From: Kitasatospora sp. A2-31
Lineage (GTDB): Bacteria; Actinomycetota; Actinomycetes; Streptomycetales; Streptomycetaceae
NCBI RefSeq assembly: GCF_022288725.1
Contig: NZ_JAKNTA010000005.1
Coordinates: forward strand, 581,158-645,157
Reading direction: 5' to 3'
DNA length: 64,000 nucleotides
Under the pieces are notes generated by a model that saw nothing but the letters and a program-made list of their open reading frames with translations, did no database searches and was not told the DNA's origin. The position numbers and the translations under genes are program-made. Of this stretch, positions 15,708 to 25,018 are shown in pieces. The number at the start of each line of letters is the position of its first letter. Position 1 is the stretch's first letter.

Positions 15708-17352
15708 CCCCCTGCACCAGCACCCGGCGGCCGATCCGGCCGCACTGCCCTGGACGGCGCCGCACCCGCAGCCGGCGCCGCAGCCGAGCGCCCGACCGGG
15801 CCCGGGCGCACTGGACCTCACCGCGCCGGACGGCACCGCAGCGGGATTCCCCGGGACCGGCCCGGTCGCGCCGGGACCGGTCGCCGGCGTGCCCGGCGGT
15901 GCCGCGGGCCCCACCGCCGTCCCCTCCCAGCTGCCCTCGCTCGACCTGCGCGGCGCCGCCACCCGGCCGGCCGTCGACCCGCAGGTCGCCCGCGAGCTCA
16001 AGCGCCAGGTCGCGGCCGAACTGCACCAGCAGATCACCCGGTTGACCGCCGCCTCCGGCACCGAGCCGGACCGCGCCACCCGCCGCCAGCGAGGCCGCGC
16101 GCTGATCGAGGAGGCCGTCGCCCGCTGGTCCGACGCCTACGCGCAGACCCACGGCATCCCGCCCACCCGCGAGCAGGACCGCGCGCTGGCCGAGGCGGTC
16201 TTCGACCTGCTCTTCCGCGCCGGGCGGCTCCAGCCCTACCTGGACGACCCGGAGATCGAGAACATCCTGATCAACGGCTGCGACGACGTCTGGGTCTCCC
16301 GGGTGCACCAGCCGCTGCGCCAGGTGCCGCCGGTGGCCGACAGCGACGCCGAGCTGATCGAGCTGCTCCAGGACCTCGCCCGCCAGCACGGGGGCGGCGA
16401 GCGGAGCCTCTCGACCGCCAGTCCGACGCTCGCGCTGCGCCTGGAGGGCGGCATGCGCCTCCAGGCGCTCACCGAGGTGACCCCGCGCCCGTACGTGGCG
16501 ATCCGCCGCCACCGGGTGGCGTCGGCGACGCTGCCCGAGATGGTGCGCCTGGGCACCCTGGACTCCACCCTGGCGGCCTTCCTGGCGGCGGCGATCCGGG
16601 CCCGGAAGAACGTGATGATCACCGGCACCCAGGGCGTCGGCAAGACCAGCCTGTTGCGCGCGATGGCCGCCGAGATCCCGCCGGACGAGCGGATCGGCAC
16701 CCTGGAGTCGGAGTTCGAGCTCTGGCTGCACACCCTCGGCCACCTGCGCCAGGTCGTGCCGATGGAGGCCCGCGAGGGCAACGGCGAGCGCGTCGACGGC
16801 CGGATGGCGGGCGAGTTGAGCATCGGGGACCTCATCCCGGCGGCGCTGCGGATGACGCTGTCGCGGATCATCGTCGGCGAGGTCCGCTCCGGCGAGGTCG
16901 TCCCGATGCTGCGGGTGATGACCAATGGCGAGGGCGGCTCGATGTGCACCCTGCACGCCCGCGGCCCGCACATGGTGGTGGACCGCATCGCCGAGCTCTG
17001 CCTCGAGTACGGCTCGCACATGACCGACGCGCTCGCCTACCGGCTGACCGCCAACGCGGTGGACCTCATCGTGCACGTCTCGATGGTCGACGAGACCGCG
17101 GTCGGCGGCCGCCGGCACCGGTTCGTCTCGCACGTCCTGGAGGTCACCGGCCTCGGCGAGAGCGGGCGGCCCGCGCTGAACACGGTCTTCGGCCCGCGCC
17201 CCGACCTGGGCGAGCCGCGCGCCGTCCCGCACACCCCGCCGAACTGCCTGGACGACCTGCGGCGGGCGGGCTTCGACGCGGCCCTGCTCGGCTCGCGCTT
17301 CGGCAGCTGGGCGGAGCCGCTGCAGCTGCGGATCGGCGGGGGCCCCCGATGA
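15697..17352 (+). CDS. TadA/CpaF family secretion ATPase
   Basis: The 551-aa motor of the Tad/Flp pilus. After about 85 Pro/Ala-rich residues comes the CpaF N-domain (LDDPEIENILINGCDDVWV), then the RecA-like domain: Walker A GTQGVGKTS (Lys316), an Asp-box region (IGTLESEFELW), Walker B with SRIIVGEVRSGEVVPMLRVM and the His-box GGSMCTLHARGPHMVVDRI. All catalytic elements look intact. The GTG at 15697 follows GGGAGG by 6 nt and overlaps the preceding gene by 11 bp. It supplies energy for assembling pilins with TadB and TadC, encoded next in an ATGA-coupled series. Confidence 0.95.
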   Translation: MRGSPLHQHPAADPAALPWTAPHPQPAPQPSARPGPGALDLTAPDGTAAGFPGTGPVAPGPVAGVPGGAAGPTAVPSQLPSLDLRGAATRPAVDPQVARELKRQVAAELHQQITRLTAASGTEPDRATRRQRGRALIEEAVARWSDAYAQTHGIPPTREQDRALAEAVFDLLFRAGRLQPYLDDPEIENILINGCDDVWVSRVHQPLRQVPPVADSDAELIELLQDLARQHGGGERSLSTASPTLALRLEGGMRLQALTEVTPRPYVAIRRHRVASATLPEMVRLGTLDSTLAAFLAAAIRARKNVMITGTQGVGKTSLLRAMAAEIPPDERIGTLESEFELWLHTLGHLRQVVPMEAREGNGERVDGRMAGELSIGDLIPAALRMTLSRIIVGEVRSGEVVPMLRVMTNGEGGSMCTLHARGPHMVVDRIAELCLEYGSHMTDALAYRLTANAVDLIVHVSMVDETAVGGRRHRFVSHVLEVTGLGESGRPALNTVFGPRPDLGEPRAVPHTPPNCLDDLRRAGFDAALLGSRFGSWAEPLQLRIGGGPR

Positions 17353-18338
17353 CGCTGCTCTTCGTGCTCTGCGGCCTGCTGGTCGCCCTCGGCGTGGTCG
17401 CCCTGGTGGCCTGGGCCCGCGGCAGCGAGCCCGTCGACGAGGACGCCGGGGCGGACCGGAACCCGCTGGCCGGCCGGCTCCACGTGTTCTGGTACGGCGC
17501 CCCGGGCGCGGCCCCGGCCCGGATGGTGCGGCTGCGCCGGGTCCAGCTGCCGGCCGCCCTGGTGGGTGCGCCGCTCGGCTGGCTCTTCACCGGCATCCCC
17601 CTCACCGCGTTGCTCGTCCCGCTGGCCGTCTTCGGCCTGCCCTGGCTGTTCGACACCACCCGCCCGGACACCCACCGGATCGAGCGGCTGGAGGCGCTCT
17701 CCGAGTGGACCCAGCGGATCGCCGACGTGCTGCTGCTCGGCGTCGGCCTCAACCAGGCCATCGTCACCAGCCGCCGGACCGCGCCCGCCGCGATCGAGGA
17801 GGAGGTGGCCGAGCTGGCCGCCCGGCTGCAGGCCCGCTGGCGCCCGGAGGAGGCGCTGCGCGCGTTCGCGGACGGCATCGCCGACGCCACCGCGGACAAG
17901 GTCCTCGCGGCGCTGCTGCTGCGCGCCGGGGACAGCGGCCCGGGGCTGGCCCGGGCGCTCTCCGACATGGCCGAGTCGGTCCGCGAGGAGGTCCGCCAGC
18001 GCCGCACGATCGAGGCCGACCGGGCCAAGCACCGGACCACCATCCGCTGGCTGGTCGGCATCATCGTGCTGGTCGTCTCGATCGGCTCGTTCAGCACCGA
18101 CTACACCCGGCCGTACAGCACCGCGCTGGGCCAGATCGTGCTGGCCGTGGTCGCCGGGCTGTTCGTGGCGATCATCGCCTGGATGCGCGCGCTGGCCTCG
18201 CACCCGCCGGTGCCGCGGCTGCTCGAGCCCGACCGGCGCAGCCGGACCGGGCGGCGCGGCCGGACCGCGCCGGCGCCGGACGACGGCGAGGGCCGGGACG
18301 CGGGCGGCGAGCGCCGACTCCTCGGGGAGGTCCGGTGA
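17349..18338 (+). CDS. TadB, type II secretion F-domain membrane protein
   Basis: A 329-aa inner-membrane platform protein. It has an N-terminal span (MTLLFVLCGLLVALGVVALV), a cytoplasmic helical T2SSF domain with EALSEWTQRIADVLLLGVGL and LLLRAGDSGPGLARALSDMA, and C-terminal spans (WLVGIIVLVVSIGSF, GQIVLAVVAGLFVAIIAWM). The order and spacing match TadB/GspF-like proteins. It starts at an ATGA overlap with TadA/CpaF, so stoichiometric coupling is likely. The C-terminal 35 residues are charged and probably cytoplasmic. Confidence 0.9.
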   Translation: MTLLFVLCGLLVALGVVALVAWARGSEPVDEDAGADRNPLAGRLHVFWYGAPGAAPARMVRLRRVQLPAALVGAPLGWLFTGIPLTALLVPLAVFGLPWLFDTTRPDTHRIERLEALSEWTQRIADVLLLGVGLNQAIVTSRRTAPAAIEEEVAELAARLQARWRPEEALRAFADGIADATADKVLAALLLRAGDSGPGLARALSDMAESVREEVRQRRTIEADRAKHRTTIRWLVGIIVLVVSIGSFSTDYTRPYSTALGQIVLAVVAGLFVAIIAWMRALASHPPVPRLLEPDRRSRTGRRGRTAPAPDDGEGRDAGGERRLLGEVR

Positions 18339-19213
18339 TCTCCCCCTGGTCCGTGCTGGCCGGCGCGGTCGCGGCCGGCGGCGTCGCCCTGCTGGTCTCC
18401 GAACTCCGGCCCGCCCCGCCCGACCTGGGCCAAGCGCTGGAGCGGCTGCACCGCACCCCCGCCGAGCGGGTGGTCGATCCGGACGAGCGGCCGCGCTGGT
18501 TCGACCGGATCGGCGAGCGCTCGCTCGGCCTGCGCGGGGTGCGCATCCCGCACCGCGAGCTGTCGCTGATCGGCCGCAGCCCGGCCCGGTTCATGGCGCA
18601 CAAGCTGCTGTTCGCCCTGGTCGGCCTCGTCCTCCCGGCGTACCTGGGGGCGACCGCGGCGCTCCTGGACATGGGACTGCCGTTCGCCCTTCCGCTGCTG
18701 GTCGGACCGCTGCTGGCCGGGCTCTTCTGGTTCGTCCCGGACGCCATCGTGCGCGGCGAGGCCAAGGAGGCGCGCACCGAGTACCTGCACGGGATCGCCG
18801 CCTACCTGGAGCTGGTCGCGCTGGAGCGGGCCGCCGACCTCGGCCCGGCCGAGGCGCTGCGCCGCGCCGCGTCGGTCGGCCGCGGCACCGTCTTCGGCCG
18901 GATCCGGGACGCCCTGGACCGCGCCGCCACCGACCGGCTGCCGCCCTGGGCCGGGCTGGACGCGCTCGCCGTGGAGCTCGGCCTGACGCCGTTGCAGGAC
19001 GTCGCCGACATCATGCGGCTCTCCGGCACCGACGGCGCCGCCGTCTACGACACCCTGCGGGCCCGCGCCAAGGGCCTGCGCGGCGAACTGCTCGCCGAGG
19101 ACCTGGCCCGGGCCAACGCCGACAGCGAGCGGATGGTCGCCCCCGGCGCCGCCCTGACCCTGCTGATGACCGTCCTGATCGTCTTCCCCGCCCTCCACCA
19201 GATGCTCGCCTGA
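18335..19213 (+). CDS. TadC, type II secretion F-domain membrane protein
   Basis: A 292-aa second platform protein starting at a GTGA overlap with tadB. Spans: an N-terminal VLAGAVAAGGVALLVS, a central pair (LLFALVGLVLPAYLGATAALL, cut short here, and FALPLLVGPLLAGLFWF) and C-terminal LTLLMTVLIVFPALHQMLA. The cytoplasmic F-domain includes EYLHGIAAYLELVALERA and LTPLQDVADIMRLSGTDGAA. It pairs with TadB to form the membrane core that TadA/CpaF drives. The 55-bp gap downstream is the largest in this block and may separate machine genes from pilin genes. Confidence 0.9.
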   Translation: MISPWSVLAGAVAAGGVALLVSELRPAPPDLGQALERLHRTPAERVVDPDERPRWFDRIGERSLGLRGVRIPHRELSLIGRSPARFMAHKLLFALVGLVLPAYLGATAALLDMGLPFALPLLVGPLLAGLFWFVPDAIVRGEAKEARTEYLHGIAAYLELVALERAADLGPAEALRRAASVGRGTVFGRIRDALDRAATDRLPPWAGLDALAVELGLTPLQDVADIMRLSGTDGAAVYDTLRARAKGLRGELLAEDLARANADSERMVAPGAALTLLMTVLIVFPALHQMLA

Positions 19214-19268
19214 CGTCGATGCGGCAGCGCGAGCGGACGACACCGCACCCAACCCCGGGAGTCCCCTG

Positions 19269-19547
19269 ATGTCCCACCAGCTCAAGTCCCTGGCCGGCCG
19301 GTTGCTCCGGCCGACCCTGCTGCCCGTCCAGTTCGCCCTGCTGCTCTTCCAGTTCCGGGTCGGCCGGGTGAAGGCCGCCCGGGCCCGCGGCGACCGCGGT
19401 GCGATCAGCATCGAGCTCGCCCTCGCCATCATCGCGCTGGTCTTCGTCGCGGGGGCCGTCGCGGTGGCCCTGTACGCGCTGAAGGACAAGGTCGTGAAGA
19501 AGGTCGAGCAGGACCCGAACCTGCCCGGAGCGGGTGCGGCCACGTGA
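19269..19547 (+). CDS. Flp-type prepilin-like protein
   Basis: A 92-aa protein with a long basic leader and a type IV prepilin site: GDRG|AISIELALAIIALVF, with Gly at -1 and Glu at +5 of the mature protein, followed by one hydrophobic helix (to about residue 68) and a short Lys-rich tail (KDKVVKKVEQD). A prepilin peptidase would cut after Gly; the size and helix match small Flp pilins, so this is the best candidate for the major subunit. The leader of about 43 residues is longer than usual for Flp pilins and itself contains a hydrophobic stretch (LLPVQFALLLFQF). The stop overlaps the next start. Confidence 0.8.
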   Translation: MSHQLKSLAGRLLRPTLLPVQFALLLFQFRVGRVKAARARGDRGAISIELALAIIALVFVAGAVAVALYALKDKVVKKVEQDPNLPGAGAAT

Positions 19548-19954
19548 TCGAACGGCCCCGTCGCCGAGGCGACCGGGGAGCGGTGAGCCTGAGCCTGGCC
19601 ATCGTCTTCCCGGTCGTCCTGGTGCTGATCCTGCTCGTGGTCGACGTGGCGATGGTGTGGTACTACCGCCAGGTCGCGCTCACCGCCGCCCGGGAGGGCG
19701 TCGACGCCGGGCGGGTGCAGGGCGACCAGCGCGACGAGGTCAAGGACGCGGCGGCGAAGTCGCAGGCCGAGGACTTCCTCGACCGGCAGGACGTCCGCGG
19801 GTACGACGTGCGCACGGACGGCAGCTCCCCGGTCCTGGTCCGGGTGACGGTCCGGCTGACCGCGCCGTCGGTGGTCCCGTTCCTCGCCCCGACCGTGGTC
19901 CAGTCGGCCGAGGCCCCGCGCGAGCGGTTCGTCCCGCCGAAGGCGGTGCCGTGA
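19544..19954 (+). CDS. TadE-like pseudopilin
   Basis: A 136-aa protein from a GTGA-overlap start. The N-terminus IERPRRRGDRGAVSLSLAIV has the Gly and the hydrophobic helix (FPVVLVLILLVVDVAMVWYY) of TadE proteins, but position +5 is Ser rather than Glu. After the helix come TAAREGVDAGRVQGDQRDEV and a beta-rich end (PVLVRVTVRLTAPSVVPFL), the usual TadE layout. It is thought to be a minor pilin initiating pilus growth. Processing may differ given the missing Glu. Confidence 0.85.
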   Translation: MIERPRRRGDRGAVSLSLAIVFPVVLVLILLVVDVAMVWYYRQVALTAAREGVDAGRVQGDQRDEVKDAAAKSQAEDFLDRQDVRGYDVRTDGSSPVLVRVTVRLTAPSVVPFLAPTVVQSAEAPRERFVPPKAVP

Positions 19955-20439
19955 ACGCCCGGGCCCGGACCGCCGGATGGGGGCGGCGGCTCGCCGCCCG
20001 GCGGGCCGCCCGGTCGGCGCACGGACGGGACGCGGGCGGGGTCGCGATCGAGGCGGCGATCGTCCTGCCGGCCGTGGCGGCGCTGGTCCTCGCCACCGCC
20101 GCCGCGGGCCGGGTGCAGACCTCGGCCGGCACGGTGGAGTCGGCGGCCCGGTCGGCCGCCCGGACGGCCTCGCTGGCGCGGAGCGTCGACGGCATGGACG
20201 AGCTGGTGAAGAAGGCCGCCCTGGACACCATGCGGCAGCAGGGCGTGGCCTGTCGGAACTGGGAGGCCGACGTCAAGCAGGGCGAACTGGTCACCCACGG
20301 CGCCCCGCTGGTGACCGTCGAGGTGACGGTGGTCTGCGAGGTGCCGCTGAACGACCTGCTGCCGGGGCCGGGGATGCCCTGGACGAAGCGGCTCACCGGC
20401 CACTTCGTCTCGGTGGTCGACCGCTACCGGGGCGGGTGA
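19951..20439 (+). CDS. TadE/TadF-like pseudopilin
   Basis: A 162-aa protein from a GTGA-overlap start. After a basic leader of about 30 residues comes DAGGVAIEAAIVLPAVAALV, a good type IV prepilin-like site with Glu at +5 after the first Gly, then SAGTVESAARSAARTASLAR and a C-terminal domain with two cysteines (GVACRNWEAD, VVCEVPLNDL) that could form a disulfide. It fits the TadE/F minor pilins. It is followed by a 134-bp gap before the TadG-like gene, which has its own ribosome site. Confidence 0.85.
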   Translation: MNARARTAGWGRRLAARRAARSAHGRDAGGVAIEAAIVLPAVAALVLATAAAGRVQTSAGTVESAARSAARTASLARSVDGMDELVKKAALDTMRQQGVACRNWEADVKQGELVTHGAPLVTVEVTVVCEVPLNDLLPGPGMPWTKRLTGHFVSVVDRYRGG

Positions 20440-20573
20440 GGCGGCCGGTGCGGGCGAGGTCCGGGGGCGGGGATTGGGGAGCGTCCGGGCGGGGGAGACG
20501 CAAGCGGAGGGCCCCCGGGGGACGGCAGGTGCGAGGCGGAGCGGTCCCGGCGGGGACCGGTGGGGAGAGGAAC

Positions 20574-21077
20574 GTGCGGGAGGGGTGCGCGGCGGTGCGC
20601 AGACCCGGGGGAGCGGGCCGGCGGAGCGCCCGGGCGGCAGGCGCGCGGTGCGCCGTGCGCGGCCGGTCGGACCGCGGCGCGATCGGCATCTTCGTGGCGA
20701 TCTGCGCGGCCTTCCTGATCCTGGTCATCGCCCTCGTGGTGGACGCGGCCGGCCGGTTGAGGGTCGCCGAGCGGACCGACGGCTACGCCCAGGAGGCCGC
20801 CCGGATCGGGGGACAGCAGCTCGACGAGGCCGCCGTCCTCCAGGGTGCGGGCTACCGGGTGAAGCAGGACTACGTCCGGGACGCCGCCAACAGCTACCTC
20901 GCCCTCTACCACCTCCAGGCCGAGAGCGTGACGTTCTCGGCCGACGGCTCGGTCGTCACCGTCACGGTGAAGGCCGAGTTCCGGCCCGCCCTGCTGGGGG
21001 AGCTCGGCAAGCAGAAGGTCACGGGCAAGGGGAGTGCCACCCTCGTCCACGGAGTCGAGAAAGCGGAGACCGACTGA
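20574..21077 (+). CDS. TadG-like pilus protein (putative Flp pilus-assembly Tad domain)
   Basis: A 167-aa protein. The GTG at 20574 lies 3 nt after GGGGAGAGG. A basic Arg-rich leader leads to SDRGAIGIFVAICAAFLILV and IALVVDAAGRLRVAERTD, the hallmark N-terminal helix of Tad/TadG-like proteins, followed by YAQEAARIGGQQLDEAAVL and a beta-rich C-terminus (VTFSADGSVVTVTVKAEF). Classical TadG has a VWA domain; this short actinobacterial version lacks it. The stop overlaps the ATG of the LysM-BTAD gene by one base, tying the pilin block to it. Confidence 0.8.
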   Translation: MREGCAAVRRPGGAGRRSARAAGARCAVRGRSDRGAIGIFVAICAAFLILVIALVVDAAGRLRVAERTDGYAQEAARIGGQQLDEAAVLQGAGYRVKQDYVRDAANSYLALYHLQAESVTFSADGSVVTVTVKAEFRPALLGELGKQKVTGKGSATLVHGVEKAETD

Positions 21078-24000
21078 TGGTCGCGCCACGTGCCAAGGAC
21101 CAAGCCCGCGCCGGACGTCCGGCCCGCGGCGGGCCCGCCTCCCCGGCGCCCGGCCGGCGGCCGGCACCCCTGCCGCCGCGCCGCGGCCGGGGCGGCGCCG
21201 TACTCACCGCCCTCGCGGCGCTGCTCACCCTGCTCGCCCTGCTGATCGGCCTGCCCGCCCTGCTGCTGTACGGCACCCAGGCCGTCGCCGGGATGGGCGA
21301 GGTCGCGCCGGACGGCATCGGGCAGGCCCTGACCAGCCCCGACGACGGGCGGCTCTTCCTCTGGCTGCTGGTCGTGGTCGGCTGGCTGGGCTGGCTCTGC
21401 TTCGCGTTCTCCGTCCTGCTGGAGATCCCGGCCCAGCTGCGCGGACGGATCGCCCGGCGGATCCCGGCCTTCGGCTGGAGCCAGCGGCTCGCCGCCGGCC
21501 TGGTCGGTTCGGTGATCGCGCTGCTCCCGGTGGCCGGCTCGGCCTTCGCCGCCGCCCCCGACCGGGCCCCGGCCGCCGCCGCGCCCGCCGAGGTGACCGC
21601 CGGCACGCCGCGCGCCGCGCTGCCCGCCGCCCAGGCGGCGCCCGCGCTCGCGCCCGCCGCCGACCAGCACCCGAGCTACACCGTCCGGGACAGCCGCCCC
21701 GCCGACAGCCTCTGGTCCATCGCCGAGCGCCAGCTCGGCTCCGGTGAACGCTGGGTGGAGATCGCCAAGCTGAACGACGGTCGGGTGATGGACGACTCGG
21801 GCATCCGGTTCGACGCCGAGCGGCCGATCCAGCCCGGCTGGGAGCTGCTGATGCCGGGTGACGCCAAGGCCGACGACGCCAAGGCCCCGGCGCCCGCCCC
21901 GGCTCCGGCACCCCCCGCGCCGCCGGCCGGGACCGGGGCAGGCGCCGGCTCCGGGCACACCACGGTGACGGTGGCCGCCGGGGACAGCCTGTCGGCCATC
22001 GCCGAGCGGGAGTTGGGGGACGCCGAGGCCTGGCCCAAGCTGTTCGACGCGAACAGGGGCGTCGAGGCGCCGGACGGGGAGCGGCTCACCGACCCGGACG
22101 TGGTCGTGCCGGGGATGGTCCTGACGCTGCCGGGCGCGACCGCACCGGCCCCGGCTCCTGCACCCGAGCCCGCGCCGGCACCGACCGCGCCACCGGCGCC
22201 CGGCACGCCGGCTCCGCCCGCCACCCGGGCACCCGCGCCCGCCCCGTCCGCGCCCCCGAGCCAGGCACCCGCCGATCCGGCCCCCGTCGGCCAGGCGCCC
22301 GCGCCCGCCCCGACCCCCGCGGCGCCGCCCGCCCACGCCCCGGCGACGCCGGCCGCGCACGCGGAGGCCGCCCCCAGCGACGACTACACGGTCGCCCTGG
22401 CCGCCTCCACCGTCGGCGTGCTGCTCGCCGCCATCATGGTCGGCACGGTCGCCCGCAAGCGCGGCGGCCAGCTCCGCGCCCGCCGCCCGCGCCACCGCAT
22501 CGCCCTCCCGGCCTCACCCGCCGCCGCGTTCGAGGCCGAGCTGAGGACCCGCCAGGACGACCGCGGCCTCGACCTGCTCGACCGCGCCCTGCGCACCATG
22601 GCCCGCAACACCGTCCGGGGCGGCAAGCGCCTGCCGGCCATCGTCGCCGCCCGGGTCACCCCCAACCACACCGTCGAGCTGCACCTCTCCGGCCCGGCCA
22701 CCCCGATCGCGCCGTTCCGCGCCGCCCACACCCCGAACATCTGGTGGTGCGCGGCCGACTCCACCGAACTGCTCTCGCCCGCGCAGGCCCGCAAGGCCGC
22801 CGCGCCCTACCCGGCGCTGGTCACCCTCGGCACCGCGCCGGACGGCTCGGTCGTCCTCGCCGACCTGGAGACCGTCCGGCTGCTGCACCTCTCCGGCCAC
22901 CCGGACGACGCCCGCGACGTGCTGCGCACCCTGGCCGTCGAGCTCGCCCACAGCCCGCTCGCCGACCGGCTGCACCTGCACCTGGTCGACCTCGCCGAGG
23001 AGCTGCCGATCAGCGGACCGGCCGCCGAGCGGATCCACCGGCACACCACCCTGGAGGCGGCGCTCACCGCCCTCGGGCCGCGGACCGCCAAGGCCCGGGC
23101 CACCCTGGTCGCGGCCGAGTCCACCAGCCCGCGGGAGGCCCGCAGCCGGGGCCTGGCCGACGAGTCATGGATCCCGGAGATCGTGCTCTGCGCCCAGCAG
23201 CCCGGCGGCGACGTCCCCGCCGAGCTCGGCCGCCTGCTCGACGCCCGGCCCCGGACCTGCGTCGCCGTCATCACCCGGGCGCCCGAACGCGGCACCGGCC
23301 CGGTCGCCCGCTGGACGCTGCCCGCCACCGGCCAGGCCACCATCCCGGGCCTGCACCTCACCCTGGAGCTGCAGCGCCTGACCGGCCTGCAGTACGAGCA
23401 GGTCACCGAGCTGCTCCGGGCCGCCGACGACACCACCCAGCACCCGGCGCCGGCGTGGACCCTCGACGGCCCCGGCATCGACGTCGAGCCGGCCGAACTC
23501 CCCAGCCCGGTACCGGTGCTGGCAGCCGTCGGGGCCGCCTCGGAGCCGTTCGCCGGCCTCGGCGGCGGGCTGGGCGGAGACTTCGGCGGCGCGGTCGCCG
23601 ACGAGGACGACGGGGCGGGGGCGGCCGGGCCGCGCCTGCTCGCCCGGGTGATCGGCACCGGCGCGAGCCCGTTCGCGGGCACCGACCCGGCGGCGCCGGC
23701 CGGGCCCGCCGCGGCCGGTGCCAAGGGTGCGGCCGGTGCGAACGGCGGCCCGGGGGCGCGCTTCCTGGTCAACGGCCTCGGCCGGCACGCGAGCACCCAC
23801 CAGGCGCCGCCCGCGGCACCGGCCGCACCGACCTCGGATGCGCCGGCCGCCGGCGGGGCCGACCAGGAGGAGACCACCCAGAACCTCCGCCTCCCGTCCG
23901 GGCCCGAGGCCCGGGGCGACGTGGTCGTCCCCGTCCAGCCGCTGCCGCCCGCCGCACCCCTCCGGGCCGAGCCCGCGCCGACCTCGGAGCCGACCGCGGA

Positions 24001-25018
24001 GCCGGCGTCGGCGCCGACCCCCGAGACGGGCGCCGTGCCGGATCGCAGGGCCGCCGAACGCGCCACCACGTCCGAGCCGGCGCCGGCGCACGATCCCGCG
24101 CCCGCGGCGTCCGCCGCGGCCCCGCGCACCCCGGGCCGCCCGGAACCGGCCCCGGCTCCCGAGCCCGGCCCCGCCGCCACCGCACCGGTGGCCCGCACCA
24201 CGCCGGGCCGCACCGACTGCGACGACCTGCTCGCCATCCTCCGCTCCCCGGAGGCGCACGCCAGCCGCACCGCACCCCGGATCCGGCTGCTCGGCCCGGT
24301 CGACGTGGCCGGCGCCGCCGGTACCGCCGAGCCCGGCGCGCTGCCCCGCCTCACCGAGCTGGCCGCCTACCTGGCGCTGCGTCCGGGCGCCGACCACAAC
24401 GCCCTCGACCACGACCTCCACCCCGGCGCGGCCCACCTCGACCCGCACCCGACCACGGCCGAGAGCCCGCTGCCCGCCAAGCTCGCCGACCTGGCCGCCT
24501 GGCTCGGCACCTCCTCGGAGGGCCGGCCGTTCCTGCCCACCGACACCTCCGACGGCTACTCCTACGCCCCGACCGTCACCTGCGACTGGGACGAGTTCCG
24601 CAGCCTCTACCGGCGCGGCATGCGCAGCACCAGTGCCACCGCGGACGCCGCGCTCGCCCACGCCCTGGCGCTGGTCCGGGGCGCCCCGTTCGCGGAGGCC
24701 CCGCCCGCCTCGTACGGCTGGGCCGAGGCGGAGCGGCAGGACATGATCGCCGCGATCGTCGACACCGCGCACGAACTCGCCGCCCGCCGCCTCCAGTACG
24801 GCGACCACCGCAGCGCCGAGGCCGCCGTCTTCCGGGGCCTCGCCGTCGCCCCGGACGTCGAACTGCTGCACCGCGACCTGTTCTACGCCTACGCATCGGC
24901 CGGGGCCCGCGACCAACTGGTCCGCGCCGTCAACCGGCTCGACGCCCTGAGCCGCCGCACCGGCCGCGAGCTCGACGCCGACACGGTGGCCCTGCTCCGC
25001 GACCTCCTCTCGGGCTGA
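21077..25018 (+). CDS. membrane-anchored LysM-BTAD protein of the Tad locus
   Basis: A 1313-aa multidomain protein. Spans: about residues 44-66 (LTLLALLIGLPALLLYG), 95-118 (FLWLLVVVGWLGWLCFAFSV) and 138-160. Two LysM modules follow: about 198-255 (DSLWSIAERQLGSGERWVEI) and 295-350 (DSLSAIAERELGDAEAWPKL), separated by Pro/Ala linkers. A fourth span lies at about 437-458 (LAASTVGVLLAAIMVGTVAR). The cytoplasmic part has a long uncharacterised domain (500-790), a disordered linker, a degenerate winged-helix segment (IRLLGPVDVAG, LTELAAYLALRPG) and a C-terminal BTAD (CDWDEFRSLYRRGM, GAPFAEAPPASYGWAEAERQ). LysM could hold peptidoglycan while BTAD, a TPR-like domain of SARP regulators, acts inside; wall-to-cytoplasm signalling is inferred. 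Confidence 0.85.
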   Translation: MVAPRAKDQARAGRPARGGPASPAPGRRPAPLPPRRGRGGAVLTALAALLTLLALLIGLPALLLYGTQAVAGMGEVAPDGIGQALTSPDDGRLFLWLLVVVGWLGWLCFAFSVLLEIPAQLRGRIARRIPAFGWSQRLAAGLVGSVIALLPVAGSAFAAAPDRAPAAAAPAEVTAGTPRAALPAAQAAPALAPAADQHPSYTVRDSRPADSLWSIAERQLGSGERWVEIAKLNDGRVMDDSGIRFDAERPIQPGWELLMPGDAKADDAKAPAPAPAPAPPAPPAGTGAGAGSGHTTVTVAAGDSLSAIAERELGDAEAWPKLFDANRGVEAPDGERLTDPDVVVPGMVLTLPGATAPAPAPAPEPAPAPTAPPAPGTPAPPATRAPAPAPSAPPSQAPADPAPVGQAPAPAPTPAAPPAHAPATPAAHAEAAPSDDYTVALAASTVGVLLAAIMVGTVARKRGGQLRARRPRHRIALPASPAAAFEAELRTRQDDRGLDLLDRALRTMARNTVRGGKRLPAIVAARVTPNHTVELHLSGPATPIAPFRAAHTPNIWWCAADSTELLSPAQARKAAAPYPALVTLGTAPDGSVVLADLETVRLLHLSGHPDDARDVLRTLAVELAHSPLADRLHLHLVDLAEELPISGPAAERIHRHTTLEAALTALGPRTAKARATLVAAESTSPREARSRGLADESWIPEIVLCAQQPGGDVPAELGRLLDARPRTCVAVITRAPERGTGPVARWTLPATGQATIPGLHLTLELQRLTGLQYEQVTELLRAADDTTQHPAPAWTLDGPGIDVEPAELPSPVPVLAAVGAASEPFAGLGGGLGGDFGGAVADEDDGAGAAGPRLLARVIGTGASPFAGTDPAAPAGPAAAGAKGAAGANGGPGARFLVNGLGRHASTHQAPPAAPAAPTSDAPAAGGADQEETTQNLRLPSGPEARGDVVVPVQPLPPAAPLRAEPAPTSEPTAEPASAPTPETGAVPDRRAAERATTSEPAPAHDPAPAASAAAPRTPGRPEPAPAPEPGPAATAPVARTTPGRTDCDDLLAILRSPEAHASRTAPRIRLLGPVDVAGAAGTAEPGALPRLTELAAYLALRPGADHNALDHDLHPGAAHLDPHPTTAESPLPAKLADLAAWLGTSSEGRPFLPTDTSDGYSYAPTVTCDWDEFRSLYRRGMRSTSATADAALAHALALVRGAPFAEAPPASYGWAEAERQDMIAAIVDTAHELAARRLQYGDHRSAEAAVFRGLAVAPDVELLHRDLFYAYASAGARDQLVRAVNRLDALSRRTGRELDADTVALLRDLLSG

